Part shown: piece by piece, positions 35,128 through 43,755 of the stretch
Numbering within the stretch: the stretch's first letter is position 1
Layout: each line of letters begins with the position of its first letter
From: UBA1351 sp963677625
GTDB lineage: Bacteria; Bacillota; Clostridia; Lachnospirales; Vallitaleaceae
Assembly (NCBI GenBank): GCA_963677625.2
Contig: CAXXSW010000011.1
Span: 124,001-188,000, forward strand
Direction of reading: 5' to 3'
Length of the DNA: 64,000 nucleotides
The notes under the pieces: generated by a model
Database searches by the model: none
Told to the model about the DNA's origin: nothing
The model's input: only the letters and a program-made list of their open reading frames with translations
Position numbers and translations under genes: made by a program

Positions 35128-36381
35128 ATGAATGTATTCAAACGATTGTTTAGTCTTTTTATAGTTTTTCTTCTTATTTTGGGTTCGACAAAGACTTTTA
35201 TATCAGCTGAAGAAATGAGCGATAGTGATTATGAGTATTACACGTATGCTGAGAAATTGTCTGAAGTGGGTGTTTTTGTTGGAACAGGTAGTGGTTACGA
35301 ATTGTCTAGGAGTCCTAATCGAATTGAAGGCTTAATTATATTAATACGGCTTTTAGGCCAAGAAGAAGAAGCCTTGACAGGTGATTATAAATCCAACCCT
35401 TTTAGGGATGTGCCGGTTTGGGCTGAAAAATATGCTGATTATGCATATGAAAAAGGGTTGACAATTGGGACTAGCGAGACAACTTTTGGCTCTCTAGATG
35501 AACTTACAAGTCACTCTTTTATGACCTTTATATTAAGAGCCTTAGGATATGATGATGGAGCAGGTGATTTTAATTGGTCTGAAGCCTTAGAATTTTCTGA
35601 AAGTCTAGAGATTATAGATTCTCATCTGTTTGAGCAATTAAAAAGTCAAGAATTTTTACGTAATCATGTAGCCAAAGTGTCTTATGATGCTCTTCTTGCC
35701 AAGGTGAAAAATAGTGAAGACACTTTAGCGTCCCATTTGGTAAGAATAGATGCTGTAGACCATGATATAGCTGTACACATTGGGGTTTTATCATCGGATC
35801 TTGTGGCTAATTTGGACAACCTTGATGACTTGTCTGGAGCAGGTGATATTGACAGTTCTTATGTTGATGAAAATGGTCAAACACCTCTTTTGGGACCAGC
35901 AACTGCAAGTCAGGAAACTTTGACTTTGTGGGCCGTCAAAAAAGGAATGAGTCAGGAAGGATTAGACTTGATTCCGATTTATTATGAATTATGTCAGACA
36001 AAAGGTTTAAATCCTGTTATACAATATGTGCAGATGTGTTTGGAAACTGGTTATTTGTATAAGGTTAAAAGTCAATCTGGAGTTGATGCCTCTTACCATA
36101 ATCCCTGTGGCCTTAAGATATCTGAAGGTGGAGAAGATTATAAAGCGATGACATTTATGAAATTTGATTCTTGGTATGATGGTATTGATGCACATACCGA
36201 TCATAGTGCTCTATATGCCGGTGTATCTGGTTATCCTAAAGCGGATACAAAGGACCCAAGACATTTTAGCTGGCTTTTAGGTCGAGTAAAAACTGTTGAA
36301 GGGCTAAGCGGTACTTGGGCGGAAGCGGATTATCATATAAAAGTACTTAAACTGTATCAAGAAGTTTTAGATATGAAATAA
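35128..36381 (+). CDS. secreted SLH-like repeat protein with glucosaminidase domain
   Basis: About 417 aa. A signal peptide (VFKRLFSLFIVFLLILGSTKTFISA) precedes two or three S-layer-homology-like segments (YAEKLSEVGVFVGTG, NPFRDVPVWAEKYADYAYEKGLTIG). The C-terminal ~150 residues resemble a glucosaminidase domain (GLNPVIQYVQMCLETGYLYKVKSQSG ... YHNPCGLK). It likely binds and trims cell-wall glycan. The ATG at 35128 fits the signal peptide, but its ribosome site is weak. An AAAGGAG at ~35081 is too far away, so the exact start is uncertain. Confidence 0.8.
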   Translation: MNVFKRLFSLFIVFLLILGSTKTFISAEEMSDSDYEYYTYAEKLSEVGVFVGTGSGYELSRSPNRIEGLIILIRLLGQEEEALTGDYKSNPFRDVPVWAEKYADYAYEKGLTIGTSETTFGSLDELTSHSFMTFILRALGYDDGAGDFNWSEALEFSESLEIIDSHLFEQLKSQEFLRNHVAKVSYDALLAKVKNSEDTLASHLVRIDAVDHDIAVHIGVLSSDLVANLDNLDDLSGAGDIDSSYVDENGQTPLLGPATASQETLTLWAVKKGMSQEGLDLIPIYYELCQTKGLNPVIQYVQMCLETGYLYKVKSQSGVDASYHNPCGLKISEGGEDYKAMTFMKFDSWYDGIDAHTDHSALYAGVSGYPKADTKDPRHFSWLLGRVKTVEGLSGTWAEADYHIKVLKLYQEVLDMK

Positions 36382-36405
36382 TTAGTTAAAGAGAAGGAGA
36401 TAGTA

Positions 36406-36825
36406 ATGCTTTGGAACGAGAAATTTGCCTTTGATATCCCTGAGATTGATCAGCAACACGAGAAATTATTTGGACTATTAGACAGATTGGATGTATTGGC
36501 CCAGGATATTAGGGATGGATTTAATTGTATTAGCGATATACATGAAGTTTTAGAGGAACTTCAATCGTATACAATTTATCATTTTGAAGATGAAGAAAGA
36601 ATGCTTCATGAAGCAGAATATGAGTTCTTGGAGGAACATGTAAGAGAGCATGAAGCTTTTATTGATAAAATACAGGAAAATTTGGAATCGGATTTGGATT
36701 TTGAGCAGAAAGAAGTCATTAATGATTTGTATAGATTCCTCTTCAACTGGGTATCCAATCATATTTTAAATACAGATGTAAAGTATGTAAGTGTTTTGAA
36801 AGCGAAAGCATATGAAAAAAAATAA
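36406..36825 (+). CDS. bacteriohemerythrin
   Basis: A 139-aa four-helix protein with all diiron motifs: DQQHEKLF, HFEDEERM, HVREHEAF and HILNTDVKY. Hemerythrins bind O2 and may act in oxygen sensing, storage or delivery in anaerobes. It ends inside the start of the chromate-transporter gene (14-bp overlap), so translation is coupled. AGAAGGAG precedes the ATG. Confidence 0.95.
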   Translation: MLWNEKFAFDIPEIDQQHEKLFGLLDRLDVLAQDIRDGFNCISDIHEVLEELQSYTIYHFEDEERMLHEAEYEFLEEHVREHEAFIDKIQENLESDLDFEQKEVINDLYRFLFNWVSNHILNTDVKYVSVLKAKAYEKK

Positions 36826-37372
36826 GATTATTCAATTATATATTGCATTCTTTCGAATTGGCATATTCACCTTTGGTGGTGGATATGCCATGTTACCTAT
36901 GTTGATTAAAGAAATAGTGGAAAATAAGAAATGGGCAACAGAAGAAGAATTACTCTCATATTTTGCTATTAGTCAGACAACGCCAGGTATTATTGCTGTG
37001 AACACAGCAACTTTTATTGGTATGAAGCATAAGGGTATTCCAGGAGCGATAGCAGGAACAATTGGTGTTATATCGCCTTGCTGGTTAGTTATTAGCCTTA
37101 TAGCCGGGATATTAAACCAAGTTAAAGATAATATCTATGTTGAACAGGCTTTCTTGGGCATCCGTGTTGTCGTATTGGCTCTCATTATCCATTCTGTCAT
37201 TAGGATGGCTAAAAAGGCGGTCAAAGGATATTATGATCTTTTTGTATTAATTTTTGGAAGTATTTTAATTGTAGGAGTTGGTCTAAAGCCTGTCTTAGTC
37301 ATTCTTGGTTTAGGATTTATCGGAACTCTTTTGTCTCCATTCATTGGCAAAGGAGGGAATCATGCTGCTTGA
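36812..37372 (+). CDS. chromate transporter, first half-size subunit
   Basis: A 186-aa short CHR protein with FRIGIFTFGGGYAMLPML near the N-terminus, the ISQTTPGIIAVNTATFIG motif and about five membrane segments. It pairs with the next gene, which overlaps its end by 11 bp. Paired short CHR proteins equal one long ChrA. Substrate chromate or sulfate is inferred from the family only. Confidence 0.92.
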   Translation: MKKNKIIQLYIAFFRIGIFTFGGGYAMLPMLIKEIVENKKWATEEELLSYFAISQTTPGIIAVNTATFIGMKHKGIPGAIAGTIGVISPCWLVISLIAGILNQVKDNIYVEQAFLGIRVVVLALIIHSVIRMAKKAVKGYYDLFVLIFGSILIVGVGLKPVLVILGLGFIGTLLSPFIGKGGNHAA

Positions 37373-37934
37373 GTTGTTTATATCTTTTTTTAAAGTAGGA
37401 CTTTTTACGATTGGTGGAGGATTGGTTGCAATTCCTCTCATGCAAGATTTTGTTTTGGCAAATGGCTGGATTAATGAAGAGACATTTATCGATATGATTG
37501 CAGTCAGTCAGTCAACACCAGGTCCAATAGGAATTAACTTGGCAACTTATATAGGACAGACCCAATGGGGATTTCTTGGTTCCATTGTTGCTACCCTAGG
37601 TATGGTTCTACCATCTTTTCTCATAATTATGGTTATTTCACACTTTTTAAAGGCTTTTCAAGAGAATATTTGGGTTCAAAGGACTATGAGAAGTATTAGG
37701 CCAGTGGCTATTGGTGCTATTTTGGCAGCAGCTGGTCAAATTGCCTTGATATCACTTTTTAAAGAACCTATTAAAATTACGGATTTGACAGAGAATATAC
37801 AGGTGGTGATTGATAGTGTCAATATACGAGCCTTAGTTATGTTCCTTGTTCTTTTCGGTCTTATGTTCAAAATAAAATTGCACCCCATCCTATATATCTT
37901 TATAGGTGGAGTGCTGGGGATTCTATTTCTTTAA
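37362..37934 (+). CDS. chromate transporter, second half-size subunit
   Basis: 190 aa, homologous to the preceding gene: FFKVGLFTIGGGLVAIPLMQ and VSQSTPGPIGINLATYIG. AAAGGAGG sets the start at 37362. The two proteins presumably form a heterodimer with inverted topology. The gene ends one base before the convergent lipA with no clear terminator between. Confidence 0.92.
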   Translation: MLLELFISFFKVGLFTIGGGLVAIPLMQDFVLANGWINEETFIDMIAVSQSTPGPIGINLATYIGQTQWGFLGSIVATLGMVLPSFLIIMVISHFLKAFQENIWVQRTMRSIRPVAIGAILAAAGQIALISLFKEPIKITDLTENIQVVIDSVNIRALVMFLVLFGLMFKIKLHPILYIFIGGVLGILFL

Positions 37935-38789
37935 TTATAGGAGTTGATCAGCATGGTAGGAGCTTCGAACTAATGGCGCGCTTGCTATAGAATGGAAGCC
38001 AAGTTTTAGACCGATTTCTTTGTACCTATTAAACTGGTCAGGATGAATATATTCTACTAAATCAATATGGTCTTTTGATGGCTGGAGATACTGGCCTATG
38101 GTTAAAATATCACATCCAGAAGCTAATAGATCATGCATTACTTGAATAACTTCATCTTCTGATTCACCAAGTCCAAGCATAATGCCGGACTTGGTTTTTA
38201 TATGTGGATAATTATCTTTACATTGCTTGATAACCTTTAGAGATCTTTCATAAGATGCCATTGGTCTGACTGTGCTATATAGGGAAGGAACTGTTTCAAT
38301 ATTATGGTTTATAAGATCGGGATTGGAAGCAAAAACCTGATCAAGTAGATTGTGATTACCTTGTAGATCAGGTATTAAAAGTTCAATTGTAACTTCAGGC
38401 GTTAATGCTCGAATTTCTTTAACTACCTGAATGAATTGGTTTGCACCTTGGTCGATAAGGTCGTCTCTAGTTACTGATGTAATAACAGCATGCTTAAGCC
38501 CTAGTCGTCTGATACCTTCAGCTACATGTTGAGGTTCAAGTGGATCGACTGGATCGGGTGTTTTTTGGGTGACATTACAGAAAGTGCAGTTCCTAGTACA
38601 ATTTCTTCCTAGGATCATAAAGGTAGCTGTTTTTCTATTGTAACATTCCATTCGATTAGGACAATTGGCTTCAAGGCAGACGGTGTTAAGATGAAGCTCC
38701 TTAACCATTGCATTGACAGAATTGAATTTTTTACCGCTTTCTATTTTTATTCTAAGCCAGTCTGGCTTTTTTTTGTAATTGGATTTCAT
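37935..38789 (-). CDS. lipA: lipoyl synthase
   Basis: A 284-aa radical-SAM enzyme that inserts two sulfurs into octanoyl groups. It has the auxiliary cluster CLEANCPNRMEC (CxxxxCxxxxxC), the radical-SAM CTRNCTFC, and the C-terminal RSSYHA motif with the serine ligand. It lies 35 bp after lplA on the same strand, an lplA-lipA operon that covers both salvage and synthesis. Confidence 0.97.
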   Translation of the reverse strand: MKSNYKKKPDWLRIKIESGKKFNSVNAMVKELHLNTVCLEANCPNRMECYNRKTATFMILGRNCTRNCTFCNVTQKTPDPVDPLEPQHVAEGIRRLGLKHAVITSVTRDDLIDQGANQFIQVVKEIRALTPEVTIELLIPDLQGNHNLLDQVFASNPDLINHNIETVPSLYSTVRPMASYERSLKVIKQCKDNYPHIKTKSGIMLGLGESEDEVIQVMHDLLASGCDILTIGQYLQPSKDHIDLVEYIHPDQFNRYKEIGLKLGFHSIASAPLVRSSYHADQLL

Positions 38790-38824
38790 TGTATTCCTTT
38801 CTGGACTTATATTAATGAGAGCTA

Positions 38825-39823
38825 CTAAAGATTTGGAGTGTTAGATTGTGTCAAGTCTGCAGCTATAGAACTAGGGCTTAGACCTTTAATATAATCATCA
38901 ACCTTATGCTTAGATAGTTCCTCTCGAATGGATTTAAATTCATGTATAGTTCCTATGAGGCTGGAAGTCAGCTCTTCAATGGGTTTTATTCCGAAGAAAT
39001 CTCCATAAATGGAAAGGTCTGAGATTCTACCTTTTTTGACTTTTAAATAATATTCCAGGAGACCACTGGGGTATTTAACACTATGATGATAATCATATTT
39101 TGGGCTTTTTCCGTAATTCCAATCCCAAGATTCAAAACGGTTTTTAGAAATTTCTAAAACCTTATTGTTTTCTTCTTCAGATAGGATATATTCTTTGTCA
39201 ATGTTATAGTAATTCATAATAAAGGACTTAAGGTAATCTTTAAAAGATTCAACAGTCATGGGTTTAGGTAAATGAGGATATATATTGGTAACTCTGGAAA
39301 CAACTGATTTTACACTCTTGTCTTTAAATTTTAAGGGTTTAGATATAAGAGCTCCTTTTAAAGAAGAAAGATTACCATTAAAAAGTAAGGTGCCGTGATG
39401 GAGCAGGCGATTACCATGATGATATTGGGCATTGCCTGAAATTTTTTTTCCATCAATGGTAATATCGTTACGACCGGAGAAGTTAGCATGAACACCTAAA
39501 GCTTCAAGGGCAAGGATGACCGGTCTTGCAAAAGTTTCGAAACTCTCTTTCTCAGTACCTTTATTGGTGATAAAGGTGAAATTAAAATTTCCTAAATCAC
39601 AAAATACGGTTCCGCCACCTGAAAGTCTTCGAACAATATCAATGTGATGGTCTTGAACAAAATCTTGGTTTATTTCAGAAGCTGTGTTTTGGTTTCGTCC
39701 AATAAGAATTGATGGTCTGTTTTGCCAGAGCATAAAAGCTTCATCTGTAAAATTATCCATAACATATTCTTCAATGGCGTGGTTGTAAAATGGGTCTGTA
39801 CTGGTATGATGAATGTATAACAT
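38825..39823 (-). CDS. lplA: lipoate-protein ligase A
   Basis: 332 aa with the LplA core (NRPSILIGRNQNTASEIN, RRLSGGGTVFCDLGNFNFTF, GRNDITIDGKKISGNAQYHHGNRLLHHGTLLF) and the C-terminal accessory domain. It activates lipoate with ATP and attaches it to carrier domains. AGGAGGTTTT precedes the ATG. No lipoylated enzyme is encoded in this window. Confidence 0.95.
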   Translation of the reverse strand: MLYIHHTSTDPFYNHAIEEYVMDNFTDEAFMLWQNRPSILIGRNQNTASEINQDFVQDHHIDIVRRLSGGGTVFCDLGNFNFTFITNKGTEKESFETFARPVILALEALGVHANFSGRNDITIDGKKISGNAQYHHGNRLLHHGTLLFNGNLSSLKGALISKPLKFKDKSVKSVVSRVTNIYPHLPKPMTVESFKDYLKSFIMNYYNIDKEYILSEEENNKVLEISKNRFESWDWNYGKSPKYDYHHSVKYPSGLLEYYLKVKKGRISDLSIYGDFFGIKPIEELTSSLIGTIHEFKSIREELSKHKVDDYIKGLSPSSIAADLTQSNTPNL

Positions 39824-39864
39824 ACAAAACCTCCTATGCTGAAATTATCTAGCACCCATATAAC

Positions 39865-39893
39865 ATTTTCTATCCTTAAGGGGAGTTTGTCAA
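39865..39893 (-). promoter_or_regulatory. possible promoter of lplA-lipA
   Basis: On the minus strand a perfect TTGACA (39888-39893) and a weak GAAAAT (39865-39870) are 17 nt apart. Confidence 0.4.
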
Positions 39894-39911
39894 GAAGTTT
39901 AGGACAATTGG

Positions 39912-39940
39912 TTTACAGAGCATAAGGGAACCTATATAAT
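39912..39940 (+). promoter_or_regulatory. promoter of the ferritin-like/VIT gene
   Basis: TTTACA (39912-39917), 17 nt, TATAAT (39935-39940). The leader to the ATG is about 150 nt. Confidence 0.6.
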
Positions 39941-39952
39941 GTAGATAAGGTA

Positions 39953-39966
39953 TGGTCAAATGACCA
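39953..39966. promoter_or_regulatory. perfect palindrome just after the transcription start, possible operator
   Basis: TGGTCAAATGACCA (perfect except for the central AA/AT step) lies about 13-26 bp after the -10 box. It could bind a metal- or stress-responsive repressor. It does not match a Fur box. Confidence 0.4.
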
Positions 39967-40095
39967 CTGGTGGCATACAAATAAAGACTTTACATTTGAT
40001 TAAGAGTCAGTTACCATCCCAGGACATGTGATAATTGAGGTTTAGCTACAAGATGGTTACTGAGGAAAAGATATAAGAAATAGAGAGGGCTAACA

Positions 40096-40995
40096 ATGAT
40101 AGATAATGAAAATAAACAAGTTGTAAAAGCAATAGATAAAGAAACCATGTCAAAACTCTTGATTGATCAACAGGACGAAATAAATTCGTATCATATTTAT
40201 TCCAGACTATCAAAAGTTGTTGATGATGAGCACAACAAAAATATTTTGCAAGATGTTGCCAAAGATGAGTTGAAGCACTATAAGGTTTTAAAAAAGATGA
40301 CAGGGAAGGACTTAAAGCCACAAAAATGGCAGGTATTCTTTTTTTTCTGGATGATCCGTATTTTTGGTTTGACCTTTGGAATCAAGATTCTTGAAAAAGG
40401 AGAGTCATCAGCACAAGGGGAATACAAGGAGTTAGAGAAATATTCCAAAGAAATGGTAACGATAATCGAAGATGAAGAAAAACATGAGCATGAGCTTATT
40501 AATATGATTGATGAAGAGCGATTAAACTATATGGGCTCAGTCGTTCTTGGACTTAATGATGCCCTTGTTGAACTGACGGGAGCTTTAGCCGGATATACTT
40601 TTGCTTTTCAGGATTCCAAGTTAATTGCCTTAACTGGACTCATTACCGGTATTAGTGCATCTTTTTCCATGGCTGCAAGTGAGTACTTATCTACAAGGCA
40701 AGATGGAGGAGAAAATGCAGGTAAATCTTCTCTCTATACGGGGATAGCCTATGTACTCACGGTTGTATTCTTAATACTGCCTTATCTATTGATTAGCAAT
40801 CCTTTTATTAGTCTTGGCGTTAGTTTAGGTGTTGCAGTACTAATTATTTTTGTATTTAATTATTATATAGCTGTTGCCAAAGACTACAATTTCTTTAAAC
40901 GTTTTACTGAGATGGCAGTTATTTCCTTAGGTGTTGCAGGAATATCCTTTCTTATTGGTGTTCTGATAAAACAATTTATTGGTATTGATATCTAG
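40096..40995 (+). CDS. ferritin-like domain fused to VIT1/CCC1-type transporter
   Basis: A 299-aa protein. Residues ~14-135 form a ferritin-like domain with diiron ligands (DEINSYHIYSRL, DELKHYKVL, EDEEKHEHELI). Residues ~145-299 are a VIT1-type membrane domain (GLNDALVELTGALAGYTFAF, SMAASEYLSTRQD). Relatives export or sequester Fe(II) or Mn(II) and are linked to peroxide stress. It stands alone with its own promoter and long leader and ends 4 bp into the convergent flavoprotein gene. Confidence 0.87.
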   Translation: MIDNENKQVVKAIDKETMSKLLIDQQDEINSYHIYSRLSKVVDDEHNKNILQDVAKDELKHYKVLKKMTGKDLKPQKWQVFFFFWMIRIFGLTFGIKILEKGESSAQGEYKELEKYSKEMVTIIEDEEKHEHELINMIDEERLNYMGSVVLGLNDALVELTGALAGYTFAFQDSKLIALTGLITGISASFSMAASEYLSTRQDGGENAGKSSLYTGIAYVLTVVFLILPYLLISNPFISLGVSLGVAVLIIFVFNYYIAVAKDYNFFKRFTEMAVISLGVAGISFLIGVLIKQFIGIDI

Positions 40996-41651
40996 AGGTT
41001 AACTTCATTCTTGTATGGCGTAGTGAACCTGTTTTTAAAAGCCTTGTTCTTTTTTAGATTTGAATTCCAATACATATTTGTCAGTCCTAAAGCAGACATT
41101 AGTCTATATAGGATTATTTTGGATTTGGAGAAGCGAAGTGGTCCTTGAAGTTCGTTAAGGTCTTTTTCCTTCAAAACTTGTCCTTTTATAAAACTTCGAC
41201 CCAAGCCTTCAAGTATGGAGGCTTTTTTTTGAGTCAATCTTTGAGGCATTAGTCTAAAACCCTCACTACCTGGGATAGTAATAACGCCCCTATGATCAAG
41301 TCCAAGTAAGTTTGAAAAAAGTATGAGATATTTCTTCAGGTTTTCAAGGTGGATACCGTCAGGAAATCCTGAATGGATGATATAGACTATTTTTTTCCCT
41401 TTAAGCCTAGTTTTATTGGTTTCCATTAATTCAAAAAACGCCTTGACTTGAGCCGGCATACCGTCAACGTATAGGGGGAAGACAAAGCTTATGTAGTCAG
41501 AATCAAAAACTTGCTTCATATAGGATTCGTGCTTATTTATTTTATTCAAATATAAAATATTGTTATGTTTAGGATTAAACCAATGGGCTATGACGGTAGA
41601 GTTACTTGCTTGTCCTCTTGGACTTCCAATTATGGTTACTATTTTCTTCAT
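40992..41651 (-). CDS. flavodoxin-fold NAD(P)H-dependent oxidoreductase
   Basis: 219 aa with the flavin-binding start IVTIIGSPRGQASNST and SFVFPLYVDGMPAQVKAFFEL. A long C-terminal extension of unknown role follows (KNRFTTPYK). It is the last gene of the TetR-flavoprotein operon, 13 bp after the preceding flavoprotein. Substrate unknown. Confidence 0.78.
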   Translation of the reverse strand: MKKIVTIIGSPRGQASNSTVIAHWFNPKHNNILYLNKINKHESYMKQVFDSDYISFVFPLYVDGMPAQVKAFFELMETNKTRLKGKKIVYIIHSGFPDGIHLENLKKYLILFSNLLGLDHRGVITIPGSEGFRLMPQRLTQKKASILEGLGRSFIKGQVLKEKDLNELQGPLRFSKSKIILYRLMSALGLTNMYWNSNLKKNKAFKNRFTTPYKNEVNL

Positions 41652-41664
41652 AGTTAATCTCCTT

Positions 41665-42195
41665 TTATACTAATGTTGATTGGTTTCTGACATCTTCGAC
41701 TGTAAATGTAAGTAAGGATGAATGAAAGTTAAGGGCAACACGTTCATAGGCTTCTTTGATTATATCTAATGATCTGGTGTCAGTATGGTCGTCCCTTAGG
41801 ACTTTTAGATGGAAATAAAAATGGGAATCCCTGTAACGTTTTTTGTGATGACATTCACCATGGATAATTTCTATATAGGGGTGGGCAAAGGGAATGATAC
41901 GGTCTTTAAACTTCTTAACTAGAGCTGGTTCATATCCTGCAATAAGGCTTGTCATAATTGTCAGATCATGAACATGAGGAAGTATAGATAATATTTTCTC
42001 GTAATCATCTTTAAATCTACATTTTCCAGGTGTTTTTATCCAACAGTCCCAACATCCTTGACAGTAATTGAAATTCATGTCTCTTAGCTTGAAATAGTAG
42101 GTGTCTGAATCAAGTCCTTCTTCCACCTGCCTTTCGAATTCAGTGTATTCAGGTGCTTGAGCGTCTGTAATGCCATTAATTAACAGTTTTTTCAT
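41665..42195 (-). CDS. flavodoxin/NADPH-dependent FMN reductase-family protein
   Basis: 176 aa with the CxGCwxCWxxxPGxC motif (CQGCWDCWIKTPGKCRFKDDYEKIL), typical of clostridial iron-sulfur flavoprotein-like reductases. The phosphate-binding loop at the N-terminus is degenerate (LINGITDAQ). It overlaps the TetR gene by 4 bp (ATGA), so it is translationally coupled. Confidence 0.8.
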   Translation of the reverse strand: MKKLLINGITDAQAPEYTEFERQVEEGLDSDTYYFKLRDMNFNYCQGCWDCWIKTPGKCRFKDDYEKILSILPHVHDLTIMTSLIAGYEPALVKKFKDRIIPFAHPYIEIIHGECHHKKRYRDSHFYFHLKVLRDDHTDTRSLDIIKEAYERVALNFHSSLLTFTVEDVRNQSTLV

Positions 42196-42821
42196 GATAT
42201 CACCTCTTTCATATCTATTTTTTCACTTGCTTTTTCGTTAAAGAGCTTAAATGCGTTTTCTAGATTTCCTGAACTAATCATATGGTAGTGAATAAGCTTG
42301 GATCCTGTAGTTTCAAGTTTCTCAATGTAGTAGTCTAAAGTTTTTTTGTGCTTAGCATTGCATATTGATAAAGTTAGACCCATTGTGTAAATACTCATGT
42401 CCTCTAGGAGCGAATTAAGTCTGTCTTTGCCTAGTAAGGCAAGAAAGGGATTTGTTGACATGAGTTTGATTTGTTTGTCTTTAAGCCCAATTTCCAATAT
42501 GCTATAGCCTTTATTTATGAAAAAGTCTTTGAATATTAAAGGGAACTCAAGAACAAAAGCGACTGTACCAGCACCAAGATTCAAGAATGGGTCTATAGTA
42601 AAGTTCTTCTCCATGTATACCATTAATTGTTGGTTGATATATATGGTTAGTTCATTTATGATGCCTTCCATATTTTCAAACTGAGTGTAGATGGGGGCTG
42701 TAGAACAACCTATTTGACCGGCTATAGATCTGACAGTAAGACCCTTGATTCCATTATTTTTGCAGACTTGAAAGGCTGCTTTAATAATTTGTTTCCTTGA
42801 TATGGTTGATGTTCGTGCCAT
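42192..42821 (-). CDS. TetR-family transcriptional regulator
   Basis: 209 aa with an N-terminal helix-turn-helix (ISRKQIIKAAFQVCKNNGIKGLTVRSIAGQIGCSTAPIYTQFENMEGIINEL) and a ligand-binding C-terminal region. It heads the operon with two flavoproteins and probably represses it. AAAGGAGG precedes the start. Confidence 0.88.
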   Translation of the reverse strand: MARTSTISRKQIIKAAFQVCKNNGIKGLTVRSIAGQIGCSTAPIYTQFENMEGIINELTIYINQQLMVYMEKNFTIDPFLNLGAGTVAFVLEFPLIFKDFFINKGYSILEIGLKDKQIKLMSTNPFLALLGKDRLNSLLEDMSIYTMGLTLSICNAKHKKTLDYYIEKLETTGSKLIHYHMISSGNLENAFKLFNEKASEKIDMKEVIS

Positions 42822-42837
42822 GGAAACCTCCTTTTAT

Positions 42838-42851
42838 ATAACGAGTGTTAT
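42838..42851. promoter_or_regulatory. candidate TetR operator
   Basis: ATAACGAGTGTTAT (ATAAC-N4-GTTAT) lies 16 bp upstream of the TetR start codon. Size and position fit an autoregulatory site. A half-like GGTTGTTATC is at ~42945-42957. Confidence 0.4.
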
Positions 42852-42990
42852 CTTATGTAATGATTTTAATAAGAAAAGCACAAATATACAAGTGAAAATT
42901 TTGCTTTTAATACAAATATAATCATATTTTAATCAATATAAAAACGGTTGTTATCTTCAAAAAACTGATATTTTTGTGAAGTAAATGACA

Positions 42991-43019
42991 TTGCACGCCT
43001 TATTTAAAAGGTCTATAAT
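42991..43019 (+). promoter_or_regulatory. promoter of the ThiF-ECF-MobB operon
   Basis: TTGCAC (42991-42996), 17 nt, perfect TATAAT (43014-43019). It is the only promoter found for the nine genes to 50015. Confidence 0.6.
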
Positions 43020-43065
43020 AAGTGAATAAGATGAAGACAGTTTAGGTTAGAATGTGAGGTGTCTC

Positions 43066-43755
43066 TTGATCAGTAAACGCTATGAAAGAAATCTTGGAAC
43101 CATAACTGAAGAAGAAATGGAGTTGATCAAAAGGGCAAGGATTGGGGTTGTTGGTGCTGGTGGACTTGGTGGTTATGTTATAGAAATGCTGACAAGGATA
43201 GGAGTTGGGTATATTAAGATTATGGATGGGGATGTTTTTGACGAAACGAACCTGAACCGACAACTGTTATCAACTGAGGGAAATCTTGGACGTTCCAAAG
43301 TCACCTCAGCAAAATCAAGAATTCATCATATTAACCAGCAAGTACATACAGAAACATATTTAATGAAGTTTGATAAGTCGAGTGGGCCAGAATTTATCAA
43401 GGGAATTGATGTGATTGTTGATTGTGTTGACAATATTGAGACAAGACTCTTAATGGAAGACCTATCTGAAAAAAAGGGGATCCCCCTGATTCATGGTGCC
43501 GTAGGTGGTTGGGTTGGTCAGGTTATGACTATCATGCCTGGAGATTTCATGCTTCATGAAATATACGGTGAGTCTAAACTGCCCAATTGGACTGCTGCTT
43601 CTTTTATTCCGGCAACGGTAGCATCTTATCAGGTTGCAGAATGCGTCAAAGTCATAACAGGTAAGGGGGAGCTCTTACGTGGAAAAATGATGTATTTTGA
43701 CTTATTGAATAACGAGAATTTAATTGTAGAAATAGTAAAAACGGAGGATAGTTAA
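43066..43755 (+). CDS. ThiF/MoeB/HesA-family E1-like adenylyltransferase
   Basis: About 229 aa with the nucleotide loop GVVGAGGLGG, the adenylate-binding DGDVFDETNLNRQLL and the VIVDCVDNIETR segment. Members adenylate the C-terminus of ubiquitin-like sulfur carriers (ThiS, MoaD) or tRNA t6A. The CxxC zinc pairs of ThiF/MoeB are absent. Start: TTG 43066 has GAGGTG 5 nt upstream; GTG 43054 is the alternative. The next gene starts directly at 43756. The MobB gene in the same operon favours a molybdenum/tungsten-cofactor link. Confidence 0.82.
   Translation: MISKRYERNLGTITEEEMELIKRARIGVVGAGGLGGYVIEMLTRIGVGYIKIMDGDVFDETNLNRQLLSTEGNLGRSKVTSAKSRIHHINQQVHTETYLMKFDKSSGPEFIKGIDVIVDCVDNIETRLLMEDLSEKKGIPLIHGAVGGWVGQVMTIMPGDFMLHEIYGESKLPNWTAASFIPATVASYQVAECVKVITGKGELLRGKMMYFDLLNNENLIVEIVKTEDS

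Noticed and set aside
39941..40095. Possible metal riboswitch (Mn or Ni/Co type) in the leader of the ferritin-like/VIT gene
   Set aside because: The conserved cores of these riboswitches are not visible, and only a short palindrome is clear.
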